Shown: piece by piece, positions 7,268 to 15,361 of the stretch
Position numbering within the stretch: position 1 is the stretch's first letter
Layout of the letters: the number at the start of each line of letters is the position of its first letter
From: JAGQTE01 sp964648005
Lineage (GTDB): Bacteria; Actinomycetota; Acidimicrobiia; Acidimicrobiales; Acidimicrobilacustridaceae
Direction: 5' to 3'
NCBI GenBank assembly: GCA_964648005.1
Contig: CAZYKR010000041.1
Location: 1 to 21,257 of the forward strand
DNA length: 21,257 bases
Program-made: the position numbers and the translations under genes
The notes under the pieces: model-generated
What the model saw: only the letters and a program-made list of their open reading frames with translations
Database searches by the model: none
What the model was told of the DNA's origin: nothing

Positions 7268-8194
7268 GTGGACCACCACTCTGGACGCGCGCGCCACGGC
7301 GTCGCCGCAGTAGGCATCCTGGCCGCCCTGGCCTTGGCCACGGGGGCGTGCAGCGGCGGCACCGACGCCGCCAAGAGCTCGGCCTCGGGCAACGCCGTCG
7401 GCGGCGGCGCCGTCACCGCCGACGCCATGGCCGATGCCGGCGCACCGACCGCGGCCGAGCCTGCCTCGCTGAGCGAGCAACAGCTGCAGGCCACCGACGC
7501 TGCCCTCGACCGGGCCGTCATCCGGACGGCGACGGTGACGATCGACGTGGACGTGCTCGATCCGGCCGTCACCGCGGCGAAGTCGGCTGCCACGGACCTC
7601 GACGGCTTCGTGTTCGCCGAGGAGACGGCGCTCGGGGCGTCCGCCACGTCGACGTTGACGCTCAAGGTCGCGCCCGACGACTTCGACCCGCTGCTCGATC
7701 GGTTGCGCACGCTGGGCACCTTGGCGTCGCAGGACATCACGACCGACGACGTGACCGATCAGATCGTCGACGTCGACGCCCGGATCGCCGCAGCCGAGGA
7801 GAGCCTGGCCCGATCGGCGGGCTTGCTGGACAAGGCCGGCACCGTGGCCGATCTCACCATCGCCGACGCCGAGGTCACCCGGCGCCAGACCGAGCTCGAG
7901 CGGCTCCGGGCCCAGAAGGCGGCGCTCGAACGCCAGGTCGCCCTGTCGACGGTCGTCGTCACGCTGCGCAGCGAAGCGACGGTCGCCCCCGCGGTCGCCG
8001 AGCAGCAGGACGCGCCCCGACCGGGGTTCGGCGACGGCCTGGATCGGGGCGTCGGGGCCGTCGGCGCCATCGCCAGCGCCCTCGCCGTCCTCGCCGGCGT
8101 GGCGCTGCCGTTCCTGCCGCTGGCCGTGGCGTCCGTCGTCATCGTCGCGGTGCTGCGCCGCCGGCGACGCCCGGACGCTACCCAGCCCGCGTGA
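7268..8194 (+). CDS. DUF4349 lipoprotein
   Basis: 308 aa from GTG 7268, which has GGGGAGG at 7257-7263 about 5 nt upstream; the frame stays open further upstream but without a ribosome site. A signal sequence (about 8-27) ends at LATGAC with Cys28, an acceptable though not perfect lipobox. After a low-complexity Ala/Gly linker the DUF4349 core begins near RAVIRTATVTIDVDVLD, continues with TLKVAPDDFDPLLDRLRTLG and a coiled-coil region (VDVDARIAAAEESL; RRQTELERLRAQKAALERQV). It ends with TVVVTL, a C-terminal membrane helix and an Arg-rich cytoplasmic tail. The protein is thus anchored at both ends on the outer face of the membrane. Function of the family is unknown. Its last 17 bases overlap the opposite-strand stress protein gene. 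Confidence 0.87.
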   Translation: MDHHSGRARHGVAAVGILAALALATGACSGGTDAAKSSASGNAVGGGAVTADAMADAGAPTAAEPASLSEQQLQATDAALDRAVIRTATVTIDVDVLDPAVTAAKSAATDLDGFVFAEETALGASATSTLTLKVAPDDFDPLLDRLRTLGTLASQDITTDDVTDQIVDVDARIAAAEESLARSAGLLDKAGTVADLTIADAEVTRRQTELERLRAQKAALERQVALSTVVVTLRSEATVAPAVAEQQDAPRPGFGDGLDRGVGAVGAIASALAVLAGVALPFLPLAVASVVIVAVLRRRRRPDATQPA

Positions 8195-8966
8195 GCAGCA
8201 CGGCGCGCGGCGACCGCTCGATGATCTTGCGTGCGGTCGAGCCGATGCTGCCCGCCTTGCCGGTCCGGCCGGTCGTGCACATCGCCACCACGGCGTCGGG
8301 GTGCTGGCGCAGGTAGCCGATGATGCCGTCCACCGGATCGGGGGCGCGCAGCAGTTCGAACTCCGCTGCCTTGAGGTCGCCGCGCACCGCATCGATCAGC
8401 GAGGCCAGGTAGCTCAGCTCACCGGAGTCGTCCTGCTTCGTGTCGGGCACGACCCCGATCAGCAGCAGCCGCAGCTTGAACTCCTTCGCCCAGGCCGCCG
8501 CCAGCGGAAGGGCTGCCTCGCTCTGGGACGACCCGTCGGTTGCCACCACGATCTCGGTCATCGGCAGCCCGCGGCTGGTGTCGGCGTTGGGGCCGACCAG
8601 CAGCACGGGCACCGGCGCGTCCCGCAGCACCTCCTCGGCCAGGGCCGGCAGGCTCCACCGCTTGGAGAAGAGTGACCCGGCACGCCCTTTGGTCGAGAGG
8701 CAGATGACCGGATCGGACCGGAACTGCGCGGCCGCCACCAACGCCTGCGGCAGCGAGTGCTCGGTGTCGACCCAGAAGTCGACGTCGGCGCCCGACAGCG
8801 ACATGGCCCGGCTCTTGACCGCCTGTTTGGACTCGGCGCCGCTCGCCGGCGTGTTGTTGACGATCACCACCTTGGCGCCCGACCGCCATGCCAGGTCGCC
8901 GGCCACCGCCAGGCCGGCGCGGCCCTCGTTGGTCCCGTCGAACGGGACGATGACGTTGTCGTACAC
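8178..8966 (-). CDS. Universal stress protein, two tandem USP domains
   Basis: 262 aa. Domain 1 starts YDNVIVPFDGTNEGRAGL and ends near APVPVLLVG (about 1-125). Domain 2 starts TEIVVATDGSSQSEAAL and ends SPRAVLLTRAG (about 137-262). The nucleotide-binding signature is well kept in domain 2 (TGRTGKAGSIGSTARK, 232-246) but is degraded in domain 1 (KGRAGSLFSKRWS), so ATP binding may be limited to the C-terminal half. Tandem USPs are common in actinobacteria under hypoxia or stress. The start codon is GTG at 8966 with no ribosome site; CAGAAT lies 6 nt upstream and suggests a leaderless message. Cytoplasmic. Its 3' end overlaps the DUF4349 gene tail-to-tail. Confidence 0.87.
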   Translation of the reverse strand: MYDNVIVPFDGTNEGRAGLAVAGDLAWRSGAKVVIVNNTPASGAESKQAVKSRAMSLSGADVDFWVDTEHSLPQALVAAAQFRSDPVICLSTKGRAGSLFSKRWSLPALAEEVLRDAPVPVLLVGPNADTSRGLPMTEIVVATDGSSQSEAALPLAAAWAKEFKLRLLLIGVVPDTKQDDSGELSYLASLIDAVRGDLKAAEFELLRAPDPVDGIIGYLRQHPDAVVAMCTTGRTGKAGSIGSTARKIIERSPRAVLLTRAG

Positions 8967-8972
8967 GGGCGC

Positions 8973-8978
8973 ATTCTG
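8973..8978 (-). promoter_or_regulatory. CAGAAT -10-like element before the USP gene
   Basis: Read on the - strand, CAGAAT ends 6 nt before the GTG start at 8966, where no ribosome site is visible. This fits leaderless transcription. Confidence 0.35.
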
Positions 8979-9049
8979 CCGTGTCCGACGTCACGCGCGC
9001 CGCCTCTCGGCCCCGCGACCGCTCAACGTGGTGCTGAAAACGCAAATAG

Positions 9050-10540
9050 TTGTCCCCGCAGGCGACTCATCTGAGCGGCGTCGCTGCCGATGTCCACACG
9101 GTGGAAGTCGCCGTCGCCTTGCTGGCCCTGCTGTCGTTGGCCACCATCGGCCTGGCGCTCCTGAGCCGCCGCGCCGCCGGCCGCGCCGAGGACCACGTCG
9201 CCGACCTCCGCCGCCAGGACCTGCTCACGGGGCTCCCGGTGCGCGCCGCGCTGGTGGACGAGCTGTCGCGGCGTCTCGGCACCGCTCGCCCGGATCAGCC
9301 GGTCACGGTCGCCATCATCGAGCTCGCCCGCTTCGCCGCCGTGAACGAGACCTACGGGCACGAGGCCGGCGACACGCTCCTGGCCGCCGTGGCAGGCCGC
9401 CTGGACGGTGCGTTGCGCCCCGGTGAGGCGATCGGACGCCTCTCGGGTCCGCAGCTCGTCGTCGTGAGCGGCGGGCCGCGCACCCTGGATGAGGCCCGCG
9501 CCCGGGCCACAGCGCTCCTCGAGGCCGTCGCGGCACCGGTGCGGATCGGCCAGGACACCATCCGCGTGCGCGCCCGCGTCGGCGTGGCGCAGGCCGACCG
9601 GGCCGGCGACGCCGCCGACGACGTGCTCGCCGAAGCCGCCATCGCACTGCGCGCCGCCGACGAGGACAGCACCCAGCCGGTGGCCGTCTTCGGCCCGGAC
9701 ATGCACCGCGACCTCCCGCCGCTGCTGGCCGAGGACAAGCTCCAGGCGGCGTTCGACGCCGAGCAGTTCTGGGTGTTCTACCTCCCCGTGGTGGAGCTGG
9801 GCACCAACCGACTCGTCGGCACGGAGGCGCTGCTGCGGTGGGCCGACCCCGATCACGGGGTGACCGAGCCGGCGCGGTTCCTCGAGGCGCTCGAGTCGAC
9901 CGGGCTCATCGTCCCCGTCGGTCGGTGGGCGATCCGCACGGCGTGCGCACAGGCGATGGAGTGGAAGCGACACCACCCGGCGAGCGACCTGACCATGACC
10001 GTGAACGTCTCGCCGCGCCAGCTGCTGCACCCGACCTTCTGCGCCGACCTCGCCTCGATCCTCGCCGACACCGGGATGCCGGCCGCCGATCTGTGCCTGG
10101 AGATCGCCGCCGGCAGCGCGGTGTACGACAGCGAGGGCGTCCGACTCGCCGTGCGTCAGGCCAAGACGATGGGGGTGCAGCTCGCCCTCGACGACTTCGG
10201 CATCGGGCTGGCGTCGCTCGACTACATGCGGCGCTTCCAGGTCGACGTGCTCAAGATCGAGCGGTCGTTCGTGCAGCGCCTGGCGGCCAGCCGTGAGGAC
10301 CGTGCCATCGTCGAGCAGCTGATCGGCCTCGGCCAGGCGCTCGAGATCACGACCGTGGCCGAGGGCGTCGACAACGCGGACGAGGCAGCGGCGCTGCTGT
10401 CGATGAACTGCGACCTGGCCCAGGGCTACTGGTGGATGCGACCGCAACCGGCGGACGCGCTCGACGCCGTCATCCAGCGGGGGCGGATCCTGCCCGGCGC
10501 GGCCACCAAGGCGTCGGTCGACTGGACCGCCTCGGGCTGA
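9050..10540 (+). CDS. Membrane-anchored degenerate GGDEF / intact EAL protein
   Basis: Up to 496 aa. An N-terminal membrane helix (about 18-38) is followed by a GGDEF fold (about 48-212) and an EAL domain (about 225-480). The GGDEF signature is SGPQL (132-136), so cyclase activity should be absent. The EAL domain keeps Glu259 (TEALLRW), Asn319 (VNVSPRQL), Glu351, Asp381-Asp382 (LDDFGIG), Lys402, Glu438 (AEGVD) and Gln458, the set needed for c-di-GMP hydrolysis by comparison with RocR. It is therefore a likely c-di-GMP phosphodiesterase whose GGDEF half may only sense GTP or serve structure. The start is uncertain: TTG 9050 gives the longest form, while GTG 9101 would begin right at the helix. 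An AT-rich patch at 9036-9052 may be the promoter. Convergent with another GGDEF-EAL gene. Confidence 0.88.
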   Translation: MSPQATHLSGVAADVHTVEVAVALLALLSLATIGLALLSRRAAGRAEDHVADLRRQDLLTGLPVRAALVDELSRRLGTARPDQPVTVAIIELARFAAVNETYGHEAGDTLLAAVAGRLDGALRPGEAIGRLSGPQLVVVSGGPRTLDEARARATALLEAVAAPVRIGQDTIRVRARVGVAQADRAGDAADDVLAEAAIALRAADEDSTQPVAVFGPDMHRDLPPLLAEDKLQAAFDAEQFWVFYLPVVELGTNRLVGTEALLRWADPDHGVTEPARFLEALESTGLIVPVGRWAIRTACAQAMEWKRHHPASDLTMTVNVSPRQLLHPTFCADLASILADTGMPAADLCLEIAAGSAVYDSEGVRLAVRQAKTMGVQLALDDFGIGLASLDYMRRFQVDVLKIERSFVQRLAASREDRAIVEQLIGLGQALEITTVAEGVDNADEAAALLSMNCDLAQGYWWMRPQPADALDAVIQRGRILPGAATKASVDWTASG

Positions 10541-10543
10541 CGC

Positions 10544-12871
10544 TCAGCGCAGGCCGCCGGCCACACGGGCCGTGAACTCGTCGGCGGCCAGCGGCGGGGC
10601 GAACAGGTACCCCTGCGCCTTGTCGCAACCGAGGATCTGCAGCATCTCGAGCTGGTCCTCGCTCTCGACGCCGACGGCGGTGACGCTCAGGCCGAGGTTG
10701 TGTGCCAGCTCGATGGTGGCGCGCACGATGGCGGTGTCCTGCTCGTTCGTGCCCAGACCCGAGATCAGCGTCTTGTCGATCTTGACGAAGTCGAGCGGGA
10801 ACCGCTTGAGGTAGCCGAGCGACGACTGCCCGGCACCGAAGTCGTCCAGGCCGATCCGCACGCCGAGCTCGCGCAACCAGGCGATCGTCTGGTCGACGAT
10901 CGGCTGCGCCCCGATCAGGATGCTCTCGCCGATCTCGAGGCAGAGGCGCTCGGGCGCCACCCCGGCCTCGTTGAGGCGGTCGATGACCGTCGACGGGAGG
11001 TTCGGGTCGGCGAGCTGGCGGGGCGAGACGTTGACCGAGATCTCGTGCAGGCTCGACCGTCCAGCCGTCGACCAGGCGGCGAGCTGCTCGCACGTGATCT
11101 CGAGCACCTGAGCGCCGAGCCGGGCGATGAGCCCCGTCGACTCCGCCGCCTCGATGAACTCGGCCGGCGTGAGCACGGCACCGTCGGCGTGATCGACCCG
11201 CAGCAGCGCCTCGGCGCCGACGGTCTGCTCGCTGTCGACGTCGACCACCGGCTGGTAGTGCACGCCGATGCCGTCGCGGTCGAGCGCCTTGCGCAGCTCC
11301 TGCTCGACGGTGCGCCGGCGCGTGGCGGCCGCCGCCAGCTGGTCGGTGAACACCTCGACCCGGTCGCGACCCGTGCTCTTGGCCTGGGCCATGGCACGCC
11401 CGGCGTCGGTCAGCAGCTCATCGGGGTCGTCCCCCGGCTGGCCGGACGCCACGCCCACCGACGCCGTCACGGTCAGCTCGGCGGTGCCGGCGGTGAGGGG
11501 CTGCGCCGCCGCGGCGCGCAACCGTTCGCCGAGCGCCGCGCCCTCGGCCTTGTCGTCCCCGGACAGGACCACGACGAATTCGTCAGACCCCAGGCGCCCG
11601 AGCAGTGCGTCGTCGTCGATCTCGGCGGCCATCCGGCGCGCCAGCTCGCGCAGCACGTCGTCACCCACCTCGCGGCCGAAGGTCTCGTTGATGCCCTTGA
11701 GCCGGTCGAAGTCCACGAGCAGCACGGTGACCGACTGCTGGTGCTCCATCAGCTCGGACCCCAGACGGTCGAGGATGCGCATGCGGCTCGGCAACCCGGT
11801 CAAGGCGTCCGTGTAGGCCCGGGCCGCCACCTCGCTGGCGCCCGACCGACGGTCGGTCACGTCGCGCCCGTTGAGCACGAACGCGCCGATCGCCGGGTTC
11901 TCGGTGAGGTCGGAGACGATCACCTCGAGGTGGCGCGCCTCGCCGTCGACGCCGAGCACCCGCAACGTCGCCGGCTCGCCCACCCCGAGATCGTCGACGC
12001 GCACGAGGTCGGCGATGGCCGCCGGCCGATTGTCGGGGTCGGTGAGCTCGAGCAGGTTGGCGCCGGCGAGGTCGCCGTCGGGCCGACCGAAGGCGATCGC
12101 CGCCGCCGGGCTGGCGTAGGCGATGACCCCGTCGGGTCCGATCACGGCGATGATGTCGGTCGAGTTCTCCACCAGTGCGGCGAACTGCGACTCGGGACCG
12201 AGGTCGGCGGCGGTGGCGCCGATCTCGGTGAGCGGCCGGGCGACGAGCGACACGGCGGTGATCTCGCCGTCGGTGTCGCGGTGGGCGACGATGACCGCCG
12301 ACACGGCCGTCGTCTCGTCGATGCCGGTGACCAGGGTCAGCCGGCCCCGCCACCGCCCGAACTTCACCAGGGCCGGGAGCACCTTGACCTCGTAGTGGCC
12401 CTTGGACCACTCGTCGAGGAGCTCGACCAGCCAGATCTTGTCCGCTTCGCGGATCGGGATCGCCGTGACGAAGGCGTCGTTGGCCCACAGCGCCTCGTGG
12501 CCGACCGACGCGAACACCGCCACCAGGTCCGGCGTCTCGACCATGGTGTCGGTGAGGATCTGCAGGATCTCCGAACCGTCACCGTCACCGGTCGAGGTGC
12601 CGCCGGTGGCATCGACCTTGCGCACCGTCGGGCCGCTCTCGGACGCCGCCACCTTGAACGCCTGCGCACCGCTCTTGGCCGTCGCCACCTCGACCGTGAC
12701 GGCGAACGACGGGCGTTCGCGCGCCAGGGCGACCAGCGTCTTGAGCGTCGCCATGCCGTCGGCGTCGACCTCGGCAGCCGTCGCCTCGGCGAACAGGTCC
12801 GGCTTGGGCGCCGCCTTCTCGCCCACACCGCGATGCGCCGCGGCGTTGACCCGACGACTCCACGCAGTCAC
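10544..12871 (-). CDS. PAS-GGDEF-EAL protein with altered catalytic residues
   Basis: 775 aa. Order: an unrecognised N-terminal 100 residues with a Gly/Asp/Ser linker, a PAS-like region (about 101-215), a clearer PAS domain (about 226-342, ending RDVTDRR), GGDEF (about 350-512) and EAL (about 520-772). No membrane helix. The GGDEF signature is GSDEF (428-432), with DFDRLKGINE in the usual metal/substrate region and no RxxD inhibitory site just upstream; activity is uncertain. The EAL domain keeps Glu554, Asn614, Glu646, Asp676-Asp677, Lys697 and Gln753, but EGVE is VGVE, so Val733 replaces the Glu equivalent to RocR Glu352 and hydrolysis is doubtful. GTG 12871 is chosen because GAGGTG precedes it by 6 nt; the open frame upstream is not protein-like. 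Likely a soluble sensor tuned through its PAS domains. Confidence 0.88.
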   Translation of the reverse strand: MTAWSRRVNAAAHRGVGEKAAPKPDLFAEATAAEVDADGMATLKTLVALARERPSFAVTVEVATAKSGAQAFKVAASESGPTVRKVDATGGTSTGDGDGSEILQILTDTMVETPDLVAVFASVGHEALWANDAFVTAIPIREADKIWLVELLDEWSKGHYEVKVLPALVKFGRWRGRLTLVTGIDETTAVSAVIVAHRDTDGEITAVSLVARPLTEIGATAADLGPESQFAALVENSTDIIAVIGPDGVIAYASPAAAIAFGRPDGDLAGANLLELTDPDNRPAAIADLVRVDDLGVGEPATLRVLGVDGEARHLEVIVSDLTENPAIGAFVLNGRDVTDRRSGASEVAARAYTDALTGLPSRMRILDRLGSELMEHQQSVTVLLVDFDRLKGINETFGREVGDDVLRELARRMAAEIDDDALLGRLGSDEFVVVLSGDDKAEGAALGERLRAAAAQPLTAGTAELTVTASVGVASGQPGDDPDELLTDAGRAMAQAKSTGRDRVEVFTDQLAAAATRRRTVEQELRKALDRDGIGVHYQPVVDVDSEQTVGAEALLRVDHADGAVLTPAEFIEAAESTGLIARLGAQVLEITCEQLAAWSTAGRSSLHEISVNVSPRQLADPNLPSTVIDRLNEAGVAPERLCLEIGESILIGAQPIVDQTIAWLRELGVRIGLDDFGAGQSSLGYLKRFPLDFVKIDKTLISGLGTNEQDTAIVRATIELAHNLGLSVTAVGVESEDQLEMLQILGCDKAQGYLFAPPLAADEFTARVAGGLR

Positions 12872-12914
12872 GGTTGCACCTCTGCGGCTCCTGGCGTTGT
12901 GTTGGTCCCGACTC

Positions 12915-12926
12915 CACGCCGGCGTG
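12915..12926. repeat. 12-bp palindrome in the leader of the PAS-GGDEF-EAL gene
   Basis: CACGCCGGCGTG is a perfect palindrome 44-55 nt upstream of the GTG start at 12871, within the 148-nt gap to the alcohol dehydrogenase gene. A possible -10 (TAGAAC, - strand, near 12978-12983) lies further upstream. Operator role is a guess. Confidence 0.3.
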
Positions 12927-13019
12927 TGCGAGGCACCGGCACCCTTGGCGCGGCCACAGGCCGACCCGGAGTCCCTTGTTCTAGTCGATGCGGAGCAGGT
13001 GCTGCGTGGGCCGTGCGGC

Positions 13020-14033
13020 TCACCTTGGCATTGGATCCACCGACAGCACCGCCGCGCCGGACACCTCGCCGGCGGCGAGTCGACGCAGGGCGGTGCCGGC
13101 GTCCGCCAGCGGGTGCTCCTCGACGGTGGTGCGGATCGGCAGGGCGACCGCCAGCTCGAGCAGCTCACGCACGTCGGCCCGGGTGACGTTGGCGACCGAC
13201 CGCAACGACCGCTCCCACCACAGCGCGTCGTAGGAGAAGGCCGGGATCCGGTCGAGGTGGATGGCGTTCACCGCCACGGTGCCGCCGCGATCGAGCAGCT
13301 CGAGGGCGCGCACCACGACCGAGCCCACCGGCGCGAACGTGACCGCCGCGTCGAGGAGGTCGGGCGGGTCGTCGTCGTAGGCGCCGGCCCATGCTGCGCC
13401 CAGTGCACGGGCCCGATCCTGCTCGGCGACGGAGCGCGTGAGCACGTGCACCTCCCACCCCCAGTGGCGGGCCACCTGGATGGCGCACGTCGCCGAGGCG
13501 CCGAACCCCAGCAGACCGACTCGGCCAGGCCGGTCCGGACCGACGCCGGCGACGCGCAGCGCCCGGTAGCCGATGGCACCGCCGCAGAGCAACGGCGCCA
13601 CCGCCACCGGGTCGGCGCCGGTCGGCAGCGGGTGCACGAAGGCGGCATCGGCCACGACCGCCTCGGCGTAGCCGCCGTCGACGTCCCACCCGGTGAAGCG
13701 GGCGTCCACGCACAGGTTCTCCCGCTCGGTGGTGCAGAACCGGCACACGCCGCAGGCCCCGGCGATCCAGGCGATGCCGACGGCGTCGCCGATCGACACG
13801 TCGACGCCGGCACCGACGGCGTCGACGTGGCCGACGACCTGATGGCCGGGCACGATCGGCAGACGCCGCGCCGGAAGGTCGCCCTCGCAGAGCTGGAGGT
13901 CGGTGCGGCACACCCCGCACGCCGCCACGGCCACGCGGACCTGCCCCGGTCCGGGGGCGGGCACCGGACGCTCCTCGGCGCGCAGCGGCGCGTCGGCGGC
14001 GGGCGCCGGGGAGTGGAGGACCTGCGCGAGCAC
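13020..14033 (-). CDS. Zinc-dependent alcohol dehydrogenase (AdhA-like MDR)
   Basis: 337 aa. Catalytic zinc ligands are seen as Cys42 in ACGVCRTDLQ and His64 in PGHQVVG (Gln instead of the usual Glu after His), with Cys150 as the likely third ligand. The structural zinc loop has four Cys: 94, 97, 100 and 108 (CGVCRFCTTERENLC). The Rossmann segment GLLGFGASATCAIQVA (173-188) binds the nicotinamide cofactor. Expected reaction: reversible alcohol/aldehyde oxidoreduction; substrate unknown. GTG 14033 starts exactly at the family N-terminus; no ribosome site is visible, but TACGCT lies 6 nt upstream, so the message is probably leaderless. It diverges from the aminotransferase gene over a 56-nt gap that contains an inverted repeat. 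Confidence 0.88.
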   Translation of the reverse strand: MLAQVLHSPAPAADAPLRAEERPVPAPGPGQVRVAVAACGVCRTDLQLCEGDLPARRLPIVPGHQVVGHVDAVGAGVDVSIGDAVGIAWIAGACGVCRFCTTERENLCVDARFTGWDVDGGYAEAVVADAAFVHPLPTGADPVAVAPLLCGGAIGYRALRVAGVGPDRPGRVGLLGFGASATCAIQVARHWGWEVHVLTRSVAEQDRARALGAAWAGAYDDDPPDLLDAAVTFAPVGSVVVRALELLDRGGTVAVNAIHLDRIPAFSYDALWWERSLRSVANVTRADVRELLELAVALPIRTTVEEHPLADAGTALRRLAAGEVSGAAVLSVDPMPR

Positions 14034-14039
14034 GCGCGC

Positions 14040-14045
14040 AGCGTA
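14040..14045 (-). promoter_or_regulatory. TACGCT -10 element for the alcohol dehydrogenase
   Basis: On the - strand TACGCT (TAnnnT) ends 6 nt before the GTG at 14033, which lacks a ribosome site. It overlaps the left arm of the dyad at 14042-14059. Confidence 0.45.
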
Positions 14046-14059
14046 CCGAGCGTGGTACG
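14042..14059. promoter_or_regulatory. Inverted repeat in a divergent promoter region
   Basis: CGTACC - 6 nt - GGTACG is a perfect 6-6-6 dyad between the divergent alcohol dehydrogenase and aminotransferase starts. It overlaps the dehydrogenase -10 element, the placement expected of a repressor operator. No regulator gene is adjacent, so the binding protein is unknown. Confidence 0.4.
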
Positions 14060-14089
14060 AACGGCCACGACCCGTCCCGGAGGCCCGCC

Positions 14090-15319
14090 ATGCCGACCCG
14101 CTTCTTCCGCCCCTTCGCCCGCCCGGTCGAGGACCGTGTCCACACCATCGTGCGCGGGTCCGGTGCGGTCGTGTGGGACGCCGACGGCAACCGCTACGTC
14201 GACGCCCTCGCCGCACTGTGGTTCTGCCAGGCGGGGCACGGACGCGTCGACATCGCCGACGCCGTCGCCGACCAGCTGCGCACCCTCGACGCCTTCCACT
14301 GCTTCGAGCGCTTCACCAACCCCGTGGCCGAGGAGCTGTGCGAGCGCCTGGCCGACGGAGCCCCGGTCGACGACGCCCGGGTCCTGCTCACCTCGTCGGG
14401 CTCGGAGGCGGTCGACTCGGCGCTCAAGGTGGTGCGGCTGACCTTCGACCTGGCCGGCGACCCGGATCGGCACGTCGTCGTGTCGCGCGTCGGCGCCTAT
14501 CACGGCGTCACCTTCGGTGGGATGTCGGTGCAGGGCCTGGCCGCCAACCAGGCCGGGTTCGGGCCGCTGCTGCCCGGCGTCGTGACGGTGCCCGACGACG
14601 AGCTCGACGCCACGCTCGATGCCCTCGGCGACCGGGTGGCCGCCGTGATCACCGAGCCGGTGCAGGGTGCCGGCGGCGTGCACCCTCCGGCCGAGGACTT
14701 CCTCGGCCACCTACGCCGCCGCTGCGACGAGCTCGGCGCGCTGCTGGTGCTCGACGAGGTGATCACCGGGTTCGGTCGCCTGGGCCGCCGTTGGGCGGCG
14801 GACCACTACGACGTGCGCCCGGACCTCGTCACCTTCGCCAAGGGCGTGACCAGCGGCTACCAACCGCTGGGTGGCGTCCTCGTCGGAGCGCGGGTGCGCG
14901 AGGTGCTCGAGGCCGACCCGACGTTCGTGTTCCGCCACGGGCACACCTACTCCGGCCATCCCGCGGCGGCGCGGGCGGCGCTCGCCAACCTCGACGCCAT
15001 CGAGCGCGAGGGGCTCGAGGCGCGCGCCCTGCACATCGGGTCCCGCCTGGAACCCGAACTACGGGCGCTGGAGGCCGCCGGAACGCTCACCGAGGTGCGC
15101 GGCCTGGCCGGGATCTGGGGCGTGACGCTGCCCGACGGCGTCGACGCCGTCGCCGTGCGCGACGCCATGATGCGCGCCGGCGTGATCGTGCGGCCGCTCG
15201 GCCCGTCCGTCATCGGCATCTGCCCGCCGCTCGTGATCGACGATCACGACCTCGATCGCTGCGCCACGGCCCTCGGTGAGGCCGTCACCGCCGTGCGATC
15301 GGGCACCACCACCTCCTGA
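14090..15319 (+). CDS. Class III PLP-dependent aminotransferase
   Basis: 409 aa. Typical fold-type I class III layout: DADGNRYVDALAALWFCQAGHG (parts at 30-51), the phosphate-binding TSSGSEAVDSALK (101-113), AYHGVTFGGMS (136-146), ITEPVQGAGGV (187-197), the cofactor Asp in VLDEVITGFGRLG (220-232) and the Schiff-base Lys251 in TFAKGVTSGYQPLGG. This group includes omega-amino-acid:pyruvate, putrescine and 4-aminobutyrate transaminases; the amino donor cannot be fixed from sequence. A pyruvate-coupled role would fit the nearby alanine dehydrogenase. ATG 14090 has GGAGG at 14079-14083, 6 nt away. It diverges from the alcohol dehydrogenase gene and converges with alanine dehydrogenase. Cytoplasmic. 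Confidence 0.9.
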   Translation: MPTRFFRPFARPVEDRVHTIVRGSGAVVWDADGNRYVDALAALWFCQAGHGRVDIADAVADQLRTLDAFHCFERFTNPVAEELCERLADGAPVDDARVLLTSSGSEAVDSALKVVRLTFDLAGDPDRHVVVSRVGAYHGVTFGGMSVQGLAANQAGFGPLLPGVVTVPDDELDATLDALGDRVAAVITEPVQGAGGVHPPAEDFLGHLRRRCDELGALLVLDEVITGFGRLGRRWAADHYDVRPDLVTFAKGVTSGYQPLGGVLVGARVREVLEADPTFVFRHGHTYSGHPAAARAALANLDAIEREGLEARALHIGSRLEPELRALEAAGTLTEVRGLAGIWGVTLPDGVDAVAVRDAMMRAGVIVRPLGPSVIGICPPLVIDDHDLDRCATALGEAVTAVRSGTTTS

Positions 15320-15361
15320 CCATCGCGGTCCGGCGACCCGGGACCGGTTCCCGATCGGAGG

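Noticed and set aside
8990..9100. Possible c-di-GMP (GEMM) riboswitch before the EAL gene, prompted by acgcaaa at 9040-9046
   Set aside because: The other conserved GEMM segments and the paired stems cannot be found around it.
12872..13168. N-terminal extension of the PAS-GGDEF-EAL protein
   Set aside because: The added translation is Cys/Arg/Ser-rich without domain character, whereas GTG 12871 has a good ribosome site.
10700..13186. 828-codon + strand frame antisense to the PAS-GGDEF-EAL gene
   Set aside because: The translation is Arg/Gly/His/Val-rich with no domain, while the opposite strand encodes a full set of PAS, GGDEF and EAL motifs.
15320..15361. Hairpin CGGGA/TCCCG between aminotransferase and alanine dehydrogenase
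   Set aside because: Only a 5-bp stem without T-tract; too weak to list as a terminator in DNA this GC-rich.
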